Assembly (NCBI RefSeq): GCF_036373705.1
Contig: NC_089864.1
Coordinates: 2,412,501 to 2,476,500 of the forward strand
Source: Amia ocellicauda
Lineage: Eukaryota; Chordata; Actinopteri; Amiiformes; Amiidae
DNA: 64,000 nt
Direction of reading: 5' to 3'
In this document: positions 11,301 through 22,885 of the stretch, in pieces
Layout: each line of letters opens with the position of its first letter
How positions within the stretch are numbered: position 1 is the stretch's first letter
Notes under the pieces: model-generated
What the model was told of the DNA's origin: nothing
Database searches by the model: none
Seen by the model: the letters and a program-made list of their open reading frames with translations, nothing else
Translations under genes and position numbers: made by a program

Positions 11301-11533
11301 ATGGAAAGAAAAGGTATTTTTTATATATATATTCATTACTAGAATGCTACACATGCATGCACAGTGCGGTACACTGCAATATGCCACGCTGTGTTTGTGA
11401 GCAGGGGGAAGAGAGGGAGCCGCACTACAGCATGGTGGACCTGAGCAGCGCCCCCAGACACCACCAGCCGGGGGAGCCCCTGAGAGCACAGGCCACCACC
11501 TACGCAGAGATCAACCATGGGAGGAGACAGTGA
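8176..11533 (+). CDS. Gene C: NITR-like inhibitory receptor with one V-J domain
   Basis: Five exons join in consistent phase to 747 bases (248 residues): 8176-8212 (signal peptide MSAARAILLLVT), 9109-9495 (V domain), 9873-9998 (stalk and membrane segment), 11246-11313, and 11405-11533 (tail and stop). The V domain has DSVTLPC, LWFMQRPEQVP, then AALALYYC and a J-like FGNGTLLVS, all in one exon as in novel immune-type receptors. The membrane segment is CWGALGATGLLSALCLCALG. The tail has PHYSMVDL and TTYAEINH: the second fits an ITSM (TxYxxI), the first is ITIM-like with P at -2. The expected role is SHP-type phosphatase recruitment at the surface of NK-like cells. Intron 2 starts GC, not GT. 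The 9873 acceptor could be 9876. A SIRP- or CD8-like V gene is the alternative. Confidence 0.72.
8276..8830 (-). mobile_element. LINE 3' fragment with reverse-transcriptase end
   Basis: The minus strand encodes VQYCKYLGTWIDEHLNFNHH followed by KLGFLYSYRKAF, the hallmark C-terminal part of a non-LTR reverse transcriptase. It runs on to GGTCTCAATGGGTACATTTC and a (GAAA)n tail at 8311-8276. The copy is 5'-truncated and broken by stops. It sits in intron 1 of gene C in antisense. An L2/CR1-like clade is likely but not certain. Confidence 0.65.
9109..9495 (+). CDS. V-J exon of gene C
   Basis: A 387-bp phase 1-1 exon after TTTGCCAG. It encodes an Ig V domain with paired cysteines, a core tryptophan, the YYC motif and a germline-joined FGNGT J motif. 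The downstream donor reads GAAG|GCAAGT, a good match to the minor GC-AG class; no GT donor keeps phase here. Confidence 0.75.
9545..9655. repeat. (CAGT)n repeat in gene C intron 2
   Basis: Repeats of CAGT with TGTGTCAGTCAG variants. The same motif recurs in introns of gene B, DHX16 and PPP1R18. Confidence 0.85.
10067..10562. mobile_element. hAT-like MITE in gene C intron 3
   Basis: The left end GGCTGCGTCCCAAACCGCTC and the right end GGAGCGGTCTGGGACACAGC are inverted partners (15-20 bp, few mismatches). This resembles the 'ggctgcgtcccaaa' ends of fish and vertebrate hAT MITEs. There is no coding content. Confidence 0.55.
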
Positions 11534-12190
11534 GACGGGTCAGGCTGTCCTCGCTGCACAGTCTCCGGCCCTGGGCCTGATGAGACTCTGATCCAAATGG
11601 ACATTGCAGCCAACCCACTAACCTGTGCAGACTGACTGTGGGGAGACGGATTTGAGTCATTAAGGGATGGACAGAGGCGGCTCCTTTGACAATTTGAAAA
11701 AACAAAACAAAAAGCCAAACTGTCTGCGGCTGTCTGTGGTAGTCTGCCCACAGCACACACACCTAGAGGGGAGTGGCTGGCACTTCCGGGCCACTGCTGG
11801 GAAACCAAGGCGCTTCTGAGCACACAGGCCTGGGGGCTTCGACAGCTCCTCTCAGGGCTCCCATCTCTCTCACTCGCTCAGCTTTGCACCGACACACAGA
11901 AACAAAGGCAGGCAGACAGACAGACATACAGAGACACAAAGGCAGGCAGACAGACAGACATGCGCACAGACGCACACACACACACTGACAAAGCACAAAG
12001 CAAACCGTGAGATTGATGCACTGCCCCAGTTGGAGAACAGCCGACACACAGAGAGAAAGAGAGCAACCCTGGGATTGTGAACTTGATCAATCCCAAACGC
12101 TGACATGTTGAGCCCGACAGTAGGGTTTTTTGCTGAGCTTGCACAATCTCAAATTCAAGACTGTATGCGAATCCATACAACACCATTTTG
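11534..12190. other. 3' flank of gene C with simple repeats
   Basis: Probably holds the gene C 3' UTR, although no AATAAA is evident close by. A GACAGACA/GGCAGGCAGACA microsatellite lies at about 11880-11990. No other gene seen. Confidence 0.4.
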
Positions 12191-12199
12191 AAGCGTCCC

Positions 12200-12600
12200 A
12201 GGGATTGAATTAGTTGTCCAGAATATAGCCCCAGTCTTGTGTCGCTTGGCTGCAGCCTGTTTCCTGGCTCTTCTTCATCTTGTCTGACAGGATCATTACA
12301 TCACAGGGTTGAATTTTGTTATTACATGTGAGATTCACAAACCTAATGGCTCCAATATTTTCTGTTAAATATATGCCCCCGGTGCTGTGGGGATCTGCAT
12401 CAGCTGTCATTGTTGGCATTTGCTCCTCTATGTTGTGTATTTTCCTCATTGTGCTCTGTCTCTTGTTTGCCAGGCACACTTTAGAGAAGTGCTTTGGGAT
12501 GCCACATGTTTTCAAACATGTTGGGCATTGCTCTCTCCCTCGCTCGTGCATGTCGCCAAAATATTTGAATGTTGTATATTTATTCACAGTTGAGCTTTCA
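12200..12600 (-). mobile_element. Ty3/gypsy-like LTR retrotransposon fossil (gag zinc-knuckle region)
   Basis: The minus strand keeps a piece resembling the end of gag, with a knuckle-like run CGIPKHFSKVC followed by a basic stretch and a spacer as seen before protease in fish Ty3/gypsy elements. Only this piece is recognisable; LTRs, reverse transcriptase and integrase were not found nearby. It is an old, broken fragment. Confidence 0.5.
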
Positions 12601-13199
12601 GTCTGGAAACTGCATTGCGGTCTGTGTGGGCACTAGTCTTTGTTATATCTTTGTTTCTTAGTTTGGATGGTGGTTTAGAGTTTCATTGTATTTTAACTCA
12701 CTGCTCCTCTCCTTGAAACCAGGAGGAATTGGGGCTGTTTTCCATTCCCACAAGGGATATACAGTCTAATCCACCATCATTTATCTGGATAATTTGACCT
12801 GCAGGCAGCTCTGAAGCACACAGGAATCGTGTCCCCATCAGAGCATCGTTTGGATGTGGCACTTTGTACATACATATAGGGGCCAGAAAACCAAGCACTG
12901 ATGACATAATGGGAAGTGACATCCGAACATGGTAGAGTTTATTACAAGCCAGGGAAAATATTTTTAAAGTAAAGTACAATAACCTACAAAGGCAACAAAT
13001 TTATCACAGGGTCTCAAAAACAACAAGGATCAAAAGACAATTATCACGCTTGATTCAATAGCTAATTCACCAGCTGCACATCACTATAAAAAATAACTCA
13101 GTGGGTTTGTAAATGTAACTCCAAAGTAAAGATTCTACATGAATATTTCTAGTTCCATACTTCATTTAAATTTTTACTTTCAAACGTAATATTCAGGTA

Positions 13200-14570
13200 T
13201 AAATATTAAACTTATAAAGCTGCATTATCTAGCAGAGGTCACACAGAGTGAGCGTGCAGGGGATTGGACCAGAGTTCACCGCTTGGTGATGTAGGCAAGA
13301 CGGGCGATTACCTGTGGAGTAGCCAACGAGCAGTCTTTCAACAGGTAAGGACTGATATATGAGATTCAACTAACTTATTTGATCATGCCAGCAAATTTGA
13401 TATATCTAGCCAACTAGAAGTATTTATTTAAAATATTTAATTTAGATTGTTGTGTAACAATTTTGTCTTAATCTGTAACAAATTAGATCAGTGTGCAGCC
13501 ATATCAGCAGCTTTTCTAAGTAGTAGTAGTAGTAGTAGTAGTAGCACATGAGTTGTTTAACCTTAGCTACAAAATCTTAATTTTATAAGATGTAAAATGA
13601 TATATAATTTTATGTGAATTCATAAACTGTAAATTATTAAAAACAGCTATGTATACAGAAACCTGGCTCAGAATTCCAGAACTGGATTTTTTAACCTGGC
13701 ATGAAAGAGGAGATTGTCCGAAAGTAAGCATGAGACGAGATGGTAGTTTTAAAATGTAACTTTCTGGGTTGTGAAATATAAAATGTAGAGGATATTATCT
13801 AGCAGCCCAAATAGTACAGCAGTATGAGCACTGTGAAGATGATGTTATACATTTAAAAGGAGCTATTTGGTTTCTTATTGCTTTGTCAATTTATTTTAAT
13901 TGAATAATTTAATCAACAGGTGAATCCCGTTGCTTTGGATATCCAAGTCTCCCTGTTTTGCATATGAAGGTATGTTCATTTATTAATCTTATTTGTGAGT
14001 TCATTGCATCTTTAAAAAGGTAGTCCTTTCTTTGTTTTGTTTTTAAATCTGTAATTGATTAAGCTATTTTGGTTTAAAAGATGAATGACATACCCCTTGA
14101 TTCTTGAAACAAAAAAAGAGTAGTTTACACTTTATTTTTTTGATTCCCTGTGATACTTTAATATTTAGTTCTGATTTTGAGAGAATTGAAGGCCAGAACT
14201 GGATGTGAACTCTGTCAAGAGAAAATCAGCAGATGAAGACAAGATGTTAAGTGGAGTCCTCCTGTGAGTGACCTGAAGGACCAATGCCTGCCCTGTTTCT
14301 ACCACCTGTATTATCACACCTGAATGACAAAAGTGTAATAATCCTTCAATGTAAAGATGTGTCTCAGGTAAATATAGCAGTGCCTTCTCCCGATCTCTCT
14401 CTATGTGTGTCATCTTCTTTCTCTGTCTCTCTCTGTCTCTCAGATTGAGGAGGAATTCAGGAAGATCACAACGATCTGGCTAGAGTCAAAATTCATTGAG
14501 AAACTGGACTGTTACACGTGTCTGTGCTTCAATAATAGTTTGTCAGAGTCTAAAATGTTAAATCTTAGAT
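13200..14570 (+). other. Series of exon-like segments of unknown nature
   Basis: Several short plus-strand segments have splice-like edges: donor-like AACAG|GTAAGG near 13342; AATCAACAG|GTGAATCCC to GAAG|GTATGT at about 13920-13970; CTCAG|GTAAAT near 14369; and a pyrimidine tract with TCTCAG|ATTGAGGAGG at about 14444. The last opens EEEFRKITTIWLESKFIEKL before a stop. This could be a decayed or non-coding spliced gene. I do not recognise it. Confidence 0.25.
13519..13545. repeat. (AGT)n microsatellite
   Basis: Nine or so uninterrupted AGT units. Confidence 0.9.
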
Positions 14571-17500
14571 AACTTTATCACTTGAACTACTGAGTTTACC
14601 TTCACAGACCACTGCTTGTTCAATTTGCACGACAGGAATCTGCGATTGTTTCTGCCAGAGAGAACTTGTTTCAACATGTTAAATGCTCACATATTTACTT
14701 TTTCTCTGTGTCTGTTTTGAGTTCATTTTCAAATGTTACAGTAGACAGTTTTTGTTTTGTTTTTACAAATTGGGGTCAGATGGTTCCTTAACGTTAAAGT
14801 GGGCCTGGAGAAACTGTAATTCATGGTTCATGCTACTAACTTCGGCTAACTTTAGACTCACTAACAACATCAATAAAAACATGGGAGCGATGGGGCAATT
14901 AGACAAAGTTCAAAATTGCTTAGCCAAATTAACTACAATTAAATGTCTGACTTGGTAGTTACTTTGAGATTATTTGACCACATATTTAAATTTGTTTAAT
15001 TCACTCCCATTGTTTTAGTTAGATGTGGCTAAATTTAGATTACGTTAGTGGCTTAAACAACTCTGATCAATGGATAATAGCTTTTCCAAGCCCATGGACC
15101 ACTTTCAGTGTAAGGAACTATCAGACAATAAGGTGCAAATATGTGTACTATCCCTTTAACTACACAGCTGTACAGATCTTCTTATTTCATTATTTCTCTG
15201 CATTATTTCCACCTTGTAAGAAATGTAAGGAAGTGGTTAGGATTGTTCAAAGGAATCTGTTAAACGTCTTTTGCAGTATAAAACATTTTAAAATCAAGTT
15301 AACATTTTTGTGTTTTTAAATGTAATGTTTAAAATGTACATATGTGCAACTTGAGGTTTATTTTGCAAAGACTTCCTGCAGTGGAAAAATGTAATTGATA
15401 TTTAAACTTGACATTTTGTATTTGAAAACTTCACAATTCAGAATTAAGTCAAATTACAGAGAGGTTTAAATGTTTATATGTACTTTGATGTTGACTCACA
15501 AAATCAAGTAATATTTACTAGAAAATAATGAGGCAACTATTTACATCAGCATTAGGTAGGATGTACATTAAAAAAATCACATTAGGAATTTAAATGCAAT
15601 TATTTACATTGATTTGGTTGCCATAAGTAACTAATCAGAAAATAAATCAAACTTACAAGTTCAGTTTTGGATTAAGAGATCGACCTTATATTATTGACTG
15701 TAGAACAGATACAATTGTAGCGTAAGGTACACTTATAAATTTCAATTAAAGAAGTGCATGTATAGTATCACTTTATCACGAATCCTGGAATCTTGTAGAA
15801 CTCAATTTCTGTTATAATTGGACGCAGATATAAATAGATGGAGGACATAAATTATCAAATTTATTAAAAACAAAGACTAAATGTAGCACTACACTAATTA
15901 TACAAAAGGGAAAAACTAATTAAAATTCAACTCTAGATCAACAAATCAAAGACAAATCACTTCCGTGACCAAATCAAAGACCATGGGATCGCATATGATA
16001 ACACACAAATCGTTAAACAAAAAAGGTTATAAACACATTGACTACAATACCGGTTAGTAAGACGAAGGTGAGTCTCTCGTTAGTATTGTTAGTCAGACAT
16101 TAACTAACTAAGCAGGTTAGTATTTATGTCAGGTAACTTCTCGTTATATATATATCAGTCTCATTTACATTTAGGTGCCGAGAAAGATCCTATCATTACT
16201 TGTTACCACAATTTACCTTAACTGATTATTATTCAATGATTAAGGATAGGCAGGGCCACCAATAATCTAATGTCTATTAACTTGTGTCAATTTCAGACTA
16301 AACAGTTAAACAGGAATGAGAAGATATTTCTCGGCGTTGACAGATTTTATTTCTAAAATTATCAACAAAACAGTTTACTGCAGCACACATTTATATTTAA
16401 GAAAACTAAATGATATTACACATTCTAGAGTTATGAATCACAGATTAACATTTCTAATTGATTTCTCAAATGTCATGAATCATGAACTCCAATGATGAGG
16501 CCTCTCTGGCTTCGGGCTCAGATAACAGCACACGGCACGAGGTCCGTGTGGTTTGGAACAAAGGCAGTCCGGTTCGGCTTTGTCCAAGAACTTCCATTCA
16601 GTCGATGCACCTGGAAGTTGGGGTTTCGCGAATGTAGAGTCGTTTCCAACCAGATTTTCCACTGGTTTGAAGGCTCCAAGGTTGTGCACAAAATCTTCTT
16701 GGCAAGCAGGGTCTCTCACCGTACTTATTTGAAGACAAAGTCTTTGAGGAAAGCAGGGCCCTGTTCGTTCCAAGGGTCAAGTTTCTTAAGACTCAATAGC
16801 TATTTAAATGACTGACACTTTCGTATACAGTCGACTTAGTCAATTGTCCAGCTGTAAAACTCCACTGATCAGGTGGGCACAGGCGGGCAGCGCAGTCTGT
16901 AAAGTTCTTTATTTAATAAAGTCCTTTAAAAGAATTCTTCGTACGGCTCAATCTCCTTCTCCCAGTTTAACTCTTCTGTTGCCGGCAAAGACTTGGTTGG
17001 TTTCTGGTTGAGATTGGATTTCGGTTTCAGCCCCCAGTGTCCTATTGGAGGGGGGCTTGATTTATGACTGATGTCAATCCATGCCATCTTTTGGAAATGC
17101 CGGTTGGCCCGGGTTCGTAGCTCTGTGTTGGGATTTCGGCTCTCGTCCATTTCAAAGAGTTTTTATCACCTACAGGCCCCTTTCTCCAGACATCTCATAG
17201 CAGAATTCCAAACTATTTGGCCTCTTCTCGGTGCCATCCTCCCCAAAACTGTCACTTTGATGCGAACCAGTTCACACGCTGATGAGCTTAGGAAATCTGA
17301 TAACTTTGGGAGAGAGGTCTTCTTCAGATCAGAGCTTCAGCTCAGAGCTATGAATGCTCTTATCAAAATACACCCAACATAACGCTACACAATGAAGTTG
17401 GTTTTACACAAACATTTAAGTGTAGCATACTGTACATACAACTTGGTGTTGTTGGTAATTTGTGAAAAGCTGATGGAAATAGTTGCCTCAAGTAGAGCAG

Positions 17501-19230
17501 GCACAATATTTTTTACAGTGCAGGTTTTACACAAACCCCAGAGAACTTGTCACCACCTATGGGTGCTAAATTAAAAACACCTAAATTACACCCACTAATA
17601 TTTCCCCCCGGGCAAGCTCAAGGACCCGAAGGCACCACAAGATGGATGGTAAGGTAAGAATAAACCGTTTATTACACAGTTTACACTGTTACAGGGCACA
17701 AAGTCTGATCAGTTAATAGCACACACAGGATATCACAATGACTTACAGGACACAATATAGTTAATACTAAAATTAAAATGCCTTTAAATCACCCAGGGTG
17801 CCTAAAATAAAACCAATAAAAAGTATAATGAAAGCTAATAAAAGTAATAATATAAATATACAATAACTAGCTCAATCTCACTATATAGGCAAGTCAAAAA
17901 TCAATAGAGGGAAGTCCTGTACCAGGAAATTGGTAGAGAGATGTCCTGTGCAAAATGCTTTTTCAAACCTTTTGCGGGTCGCTTAGTGCTGAATCCTCTG
18001 GTCCCGTCCGGTCTTCGTTTAGCAATGTGTAAACCACAGTAAGGAAATCTTTTGAAGTTGGATCTCTGCCGTCACCCTCTGCCTTTCCCTCCTGCCCTGG
18101 TCATTGCAGGTTATTTTTGCAGCTGTTCTCCTCCCGACTGCTCTGCTCGCTTGCTGTATATCTTTCAGTGTACACCCTGAGAGTGGAGACTCCTAGGCTT
18201 TTATAGACGGTTTGCTGGATTAGCAGGCGTCGGTGAAGATGATTCATTGGGAGAACACTGGGGAATCTATGTGGGAATGTCGACCAGCGGCATGCGCCTG
18301 GCCATTAACTAATAATCCCATCACCCAATTAATAAAGTAATTAAATAAAAATATACAATAAAACCACCACATTGTAAACAATTTCAAATAATGAAAGCAA
18401 AAGAAGTGATCATATAAAATAAGTGCAACAGCAATATAAGGGAAAGAAAAGATTAGTGATTATCAGCATCACGCACCACTGTGACACACAACGCAATGGC
18501 AACCGCTCCTGCTTCCCTCCAATTAGCTTATAGGCCTGCCATTCCAAAAAAGGTTACAATATAGCCGGGTTAACAAAAGAAAATACAAACGAAAACAATA
18601 CAGACAGTAACATCTTGTCTCCTTATTTCATGACCAACACCAACATGGACACAGCAGCCCTCAGCAAATACAAGGAGAGACATACAATACGGGCACAGCC
18701 CAGCTTAATATACAGGACCTTAACACTCAGGAAAACAAAAGAAACAACTTCACACTGTGCTATGGCTTTTCAGTGCTCAGGGCTTTCCCCCTCTCTCTCT
18801 CTCACAGCTCCTCTCCCTCCTGTTGGGTGAAGCCGCATGAGTAGACAGGCTGCACCTGTGGAAGATCAGCTAATTACACCCCCCAGGTGCACTGTGAGAG
18901 CCAACGTCACGGATTCCTGTTGCTCAAATTATTTTGTCTTTTCCTCCCCACAATTATACAATGTAATCCTATCCAAAGTAATCCAAAATACACAGTGGTG
19001 TGTAATGGCCAAAAAACAAAGAACTGAAAATGAAAAAGGATTGTGCTCAAATGGAAAAAACTCCTCAGACACACCATCCTCTGTGATTAAAAAGATAAGT
19101 TGCTTTGTGTCGATGCTAACTCTGTCCTTGTCCATCTCCTCTGCTTCCCTGGCAGCTCCAGGGTGTCTCAGTCTGGGCCCCTGTACTCTACTATAGTCCA
19201 CACAGCACTGGCTCCAGTTTGGACCCTATA
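14571..19230. other. Long AT-rich stretch without recognised gene
   Basis: No credible exon, RNA gene or transposase was seen. Two sub-blocks look repeat-derived: about 15650-16450, and about 17580-18850 (GC-richer, starting CCCCCCGGGCAAGCTCAAGG). I could not assign either to a family or find matching ends. The segment 16480-17400 has longer open frames on both strands without start or splice context. Confidence 0.35.
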
Positions 19231-21790
19231 CTACAGTGTACTGTCCTCCACACAGCGCTGGCCCTGTAATTCGTATTCCTGCGTTTTAACTTCCCTCTTT
19301 TTATACAACACACCAAGCACAGCAGCCAAGGGTAAGAGCAAGAGCAAAATAAAATAATAGTTCTTTGTCCTTGTGGCTCCAGCATCTGTGAAATAGAAAA
19401 AATGTTTTAAGAGAATGTTTACTAAAATATATATTTTTCTGACTGATCTGTGATAACACACTGACTGACTGACACACTGACTGAGTGACTGACTGACTGA
19501 CACACTGACACACTGACTGACTGACTGACTGACTGATACACTGACACACTGACTGACTGACACACTTACTGAGTGACTGACAGACTGACACACTGACTGA
19601 CTGACTGACACACTGACTGACACACTGACACACTGACTGACTGCTCAGACACAGCAGTCCACACTCATACTGCCACACAACGCTACAGAGTCAACACAAG
19701 AGCACCCCCGTCAGTGAGCCCTCAGCACCCTGGCACATCATCTCTCAGTGACTGGAGCCACACCAGCCTGAAAGCACAAACAACGGGCTCAAACCAACCA
19801 TGCTGCCGGGAAATGAAGACTGAATACATCAGGAAACAGCATGAAGACACTCTAAGACACGCCCAAACGACAGGGCCATAGTTCTGACGAAACTGCTCAC
19901 CTTCCACCAAGACAGAGACGGTGCTGATGGTGTGTCCCTGCAGGTCCCTCACTGTGTACTGGCCCTGGTCAGCTGCTGTGAGTGAGCGCAGGGTCAGAGA
20001 GCCGCTCTGCACTGACACTCTGTGCTCGTACCCGGGGCCAGGGCGGCTCGCTGCGCCCCTCTCCACAGCGCACACTGAGACAGAGGCTCCCTCTCCTGCA
20101 GCAGCAAACAGCACCTCCACTGGCTCTGCAGTGAACAGGCGGAGGGTCAGATTGGCTCCAGGCGGCAGGATGAGGGAGTCACTGTGAGCTGAGAGGTAAT
20201 AAAGACACAGGTCAATATAAGGACACACTGTACCAAGAGTTAATACAGCAGTAGCTATTAATTAGCAGACCTCCAGCTCACCCTCCACAGACACAGAGAC
20301 GGTGCTGATGGTGCGGTCGGTGCTGCAGTCCCTCACTGTGTAGTTTCCCTGGTCAGCTGCTGTGAGTGAGCGCAGGGTCAGAGAGCCGCTCTGCACTGAC
20401 ACTCTGTGCTCGTACCCGGGGCCAGGGCGGCCTGTATTGTTTAGTAAGAATCTGGGAGGCTCAGCAGATCCTGCGGGAGTAAACAGCACCTCCACTGGTG
20501 CACTGGAGTGGAGAAGGAGGGTCAGATTGGCTCTGGATTGCAGGGTGAGGTTGTATCTGTGAGCTGTGAAGAATGAGGATGCAACGTTAGATACACACAG
20601 CCCTGGTGCACCGCAGTCCTCCTTTACTGCCGGCTCAGTCAGGGATTGGAGCAAGAGACAGACAGAGAGACAGACAGACAAGCATGTTAACAGGACATGG
20701 ACAGAGGGCTCTCTGGCGAAAGAGCGAAATTACATAAACAAAGAACGGTCTCTGCTCCCCCAAGGAAAACAAAAACATTCCAAAGGATAAATGTTGAGCA
20801 AGCAGATGGTGACAGGGGGACAGGGACTCCATTTATGAACTCGATTAAAAAGCTGAAACCCCATTCCCCTTCCCCAAATCATCACAGTGGTCCAGTCCAA
20901 GCGAAATCGGTGTTTCAACAAACAGAAAACAATGACGTCACGGCTCAACATTACTAATTCATAGTGTGGCAGCAGAGCTACACAGATCACTCTTCCCCCT
21001 CAGCTGCGGGAGGTACGCTGCTGTCAGTCAGGGGACGAGGGACGTACCTTCAACAAACAGTGGGACGCTGCCCAGGAAATGCTCCTTGTCTGCCTCCCAG
21101 TAGCATTCGTAAGTGTCTTCGTCAGAGAAGGAGATATTGTGAATAGTCAGAGAGAAGTCCCCCTGTCTGATCTTCTCGCTGGACATCTCAGATCTGCCCT
21201 CGAACCCGGCGCCAGGGCGGACCCGTCCCGCGCTGAACTCAAAGACCCGGCGGTCCGCAGTCTGCCAGAGGATGTGGCTCTGCTGCACAGGGACCCCCAC
21301 GTAGGCAGTCCCGTTACAGGGCAGCGTGCCAGAGTCCGCCACCAACACCAACACAAAGACAATAGGCTGGGAGGCTGGGAGAGAGACTGAGACACTCAGA
21401 CTCAGATCACGATGCCCTTGTAAACACACTGGGGGGGGGGGAGAGCGAGAGATGCCAGCTTCTTCAGGGTGAATGTAAAGTGTAATAATAATAATATTAA
21501 TAATAGGTGGCACAGTGGTTAGCTCTGCTGCCTCACAGCACCTGGGACCAGGGTTCGATTCCAGCCTTGTGTTTTGACCTGTACTCTGAATCGCCCAGTA
21601 GTAATAATGTTAGTAATTCAAACACAGAGGCAACACCAGTGTGATCAGCTAATTCCTGATTATGAACAAAGAACGCTGAATAAATAGGACAATGACCCAC
21701 AGCTGTCACAGACACAGAAACATGAGGAACAGAGGCTCACCGATCTGCACCTGCACGGCCACAAGGATGAAGCGTAACCAGTGATCCAAC
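19231..21790 (-). CDS. Gene B: membrane Ig receptor (V-set plus two cysteine-poor Ig domains)
   Basis: The exons join in phase 1. Leader-like 21790-21741 encodes WLRFILVAVQVQI. V-set 21374-21048 has GTLPCNG, SHILWQT, GDFSLTI and EDTYECYW. Ig-like 20563-20282 and Ig-like 20188-19901 both end SLTAADQG(N/Q)YTVRD, with no cysteine where YxC is expected. The last exon, 19385-19231, has the membrane run YYFILLLLLPLAAVLGVLY and a short tail KKREVKTQEYELQGQ before the stop. The tail has one tyrosine (EYEL) and no clear ITIM. The ATG exon was not found, and the leader acceptor phase differs from that of gene A, so the start is unsettled. Same family as gene A; a surface immune receptor or ligand is inferred from layout and MHC linkage. 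Confidence 0.65.
19445..19645. repeat. (ACTG)n repeat in gene B intron
   Basis: Dense ACTG/ACACTG repeats lie between the last Ig exon and the membrane exon. Minus-strand open frames of VSQSVSQ type through it are artefacts. Confidence 0.9.
19901..20188 (-). CDS. Cysteine-poor Ig-like exon 2 of gene B
   Basis: A 288-bp phase 1-1 exon (CTCTCAG acceptor, GTGAGC donor). Its central 153 bases (19987-20139) match gene A 448-600 base for base by eye, while its flanks match the other gene B domain better. Confidence 0.7.
20282..20563 (-). CDS. Cysteine-poor Ig-like exon 1 of gene B
   Basis: A 282-bp phase 1-1 exon (TTCTTCACAG acceptor, GTGAGC donor) encoding NLTLQSRANLTLLLH, then APVEVLFTPAG, then GYEHRVSV, then ADQGNYTVRDCS. 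The B-strand cysteine is missing, and one cysteine lies just past the F strand. Confidence 0.65.
21048..21374 (-). CDS. V-set Ig exon of gene B
   Basis: A 327-bp phase 1-1 exon with a CTCCCAG acceptor and a GTACGT donor. It has both V-set cysteines, the core W and the D-x-x-x-Y-E-C motif. It is clearly diverged from the gene A V-set exon (2130-2447), unlike the second-type domains. Confidence 0.7.
21500..21600 (+). mobile_element. tRNA-derived SINE fragment
   Basis: GGTGGCACAGTGGTTAGC (A-box-like) and GGTTCGATTCC (B box) lie about 35 bases apart, with the intervening CTGCCTCACAGCACC typical of fish tRNA-type SINEs. It lies between the gene B leader and V exon and is truncated at the 3' side. 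Confidence 0.65.
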
Positions 21791-22302
21791 CTGCAGGCAG
21801 CCAAACACCAACAACTATTCAATGATGTCTGTCTGTGTGTGGCCTTTGTCTTCTTTCCTGCCCTGCTGGCCATGCTGAGGTAGATAGCTGGTCACCAAAG
21901 ACGACAATGTGGGGATGAAAAAACAATGATCGATAATTAGTGAATGCAGTTTAAAACAAGGTAATGATACATTTAGGGGAAAGGACGCATTTCCCCGAGA
22001 GGAGAAAATGACTCGGGTTAATGAATGATCACCATTCATCTATCCGTGGGGACTGGTGACCCAGTTGCAGGGCGAGGTAGAGGTGGTCAATCAAGCGTGG
22101 GTTAGATAGTGGCAGGACAGGGTGGACAAAGGTGAGGCAAGACGTGGTCACAGGCAAGGGTTGGGCGATCTGGCAAACAGGGAATCGGGGGAAGACCAAG
22201 GTTGTGGTGGAGGGGTAAAGCTGGAGGTGGAAGATACAAGGCACAGGGAGACTGCTCGGAGGTAAACTGACACAACTTCGCAGTGACTGAGAGTCAGGGA
22301 GG

Positions 22303-22885
22303 GGTTTATATATGGGTTCAAAAGATCGAATTAAAAAAAAAATGTAAACGATTTTTTTTTTTTTTACAAAGAATTGATGTTGAGATCAAAAATAAAAAAA
22401 TCGAATGCAAAATGTATAGAATTGTAAACAAAAAAAATGAAAACTGAAAACAATGTTAAATCGATAGCAAAACTCTCCTGCAGACGCTGTCTTTGCTTGC
22501 AATGCTGCAATTTTTGCTTTCAGCGCCGGTTTCTTTGCTTTCGGTTTTTGTTTTTTCATTTACGAGTTTTGACGCTGTTTTGTCGTGAGGGCAGGATTTA
22601 CAGGGAGGCGTGGATCATGGCTCTCCATTGGTCCAGCAGGTTTGAGTGACGGCAGATCTAACCCAATCAGAGATCAGGGTGGGCTGGAAGGCAGGAAGGG
22701 ACTGCAGCGACCTTTGCTCTCGATTTAACATTATTTGCTTTCAAGTTTTTTTGTTTTTTTTGGGTTTCGATACATTTTTTGTTGCTTTCGATTTTAACAT
22801 ACATTTTTTCTTAAGGTTTTTTTTTTTAACAATACATATATTTTTAATGCGATACTTATGGCACTAATTTGAGCCCATATTTATA
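22303..22885. mobile_element. MITE-like element with inverted ends
   Basis: The left end TATATATGGGTTCAAA pairs with the right end TTTGAGCCCATATTTATA. The interior is strikingly T- or A-rich (CGATTTTTTT, TTTCGAT) around a GC-richer centre at about 22570-22720. There is no transposase. Confidence 0.45.

Noticed and set aside
16480-17400. Overlapping open frames on both strands
   Set aside because: No domain, and both strands are equally open; more like repeat-derived DNA than a gene.
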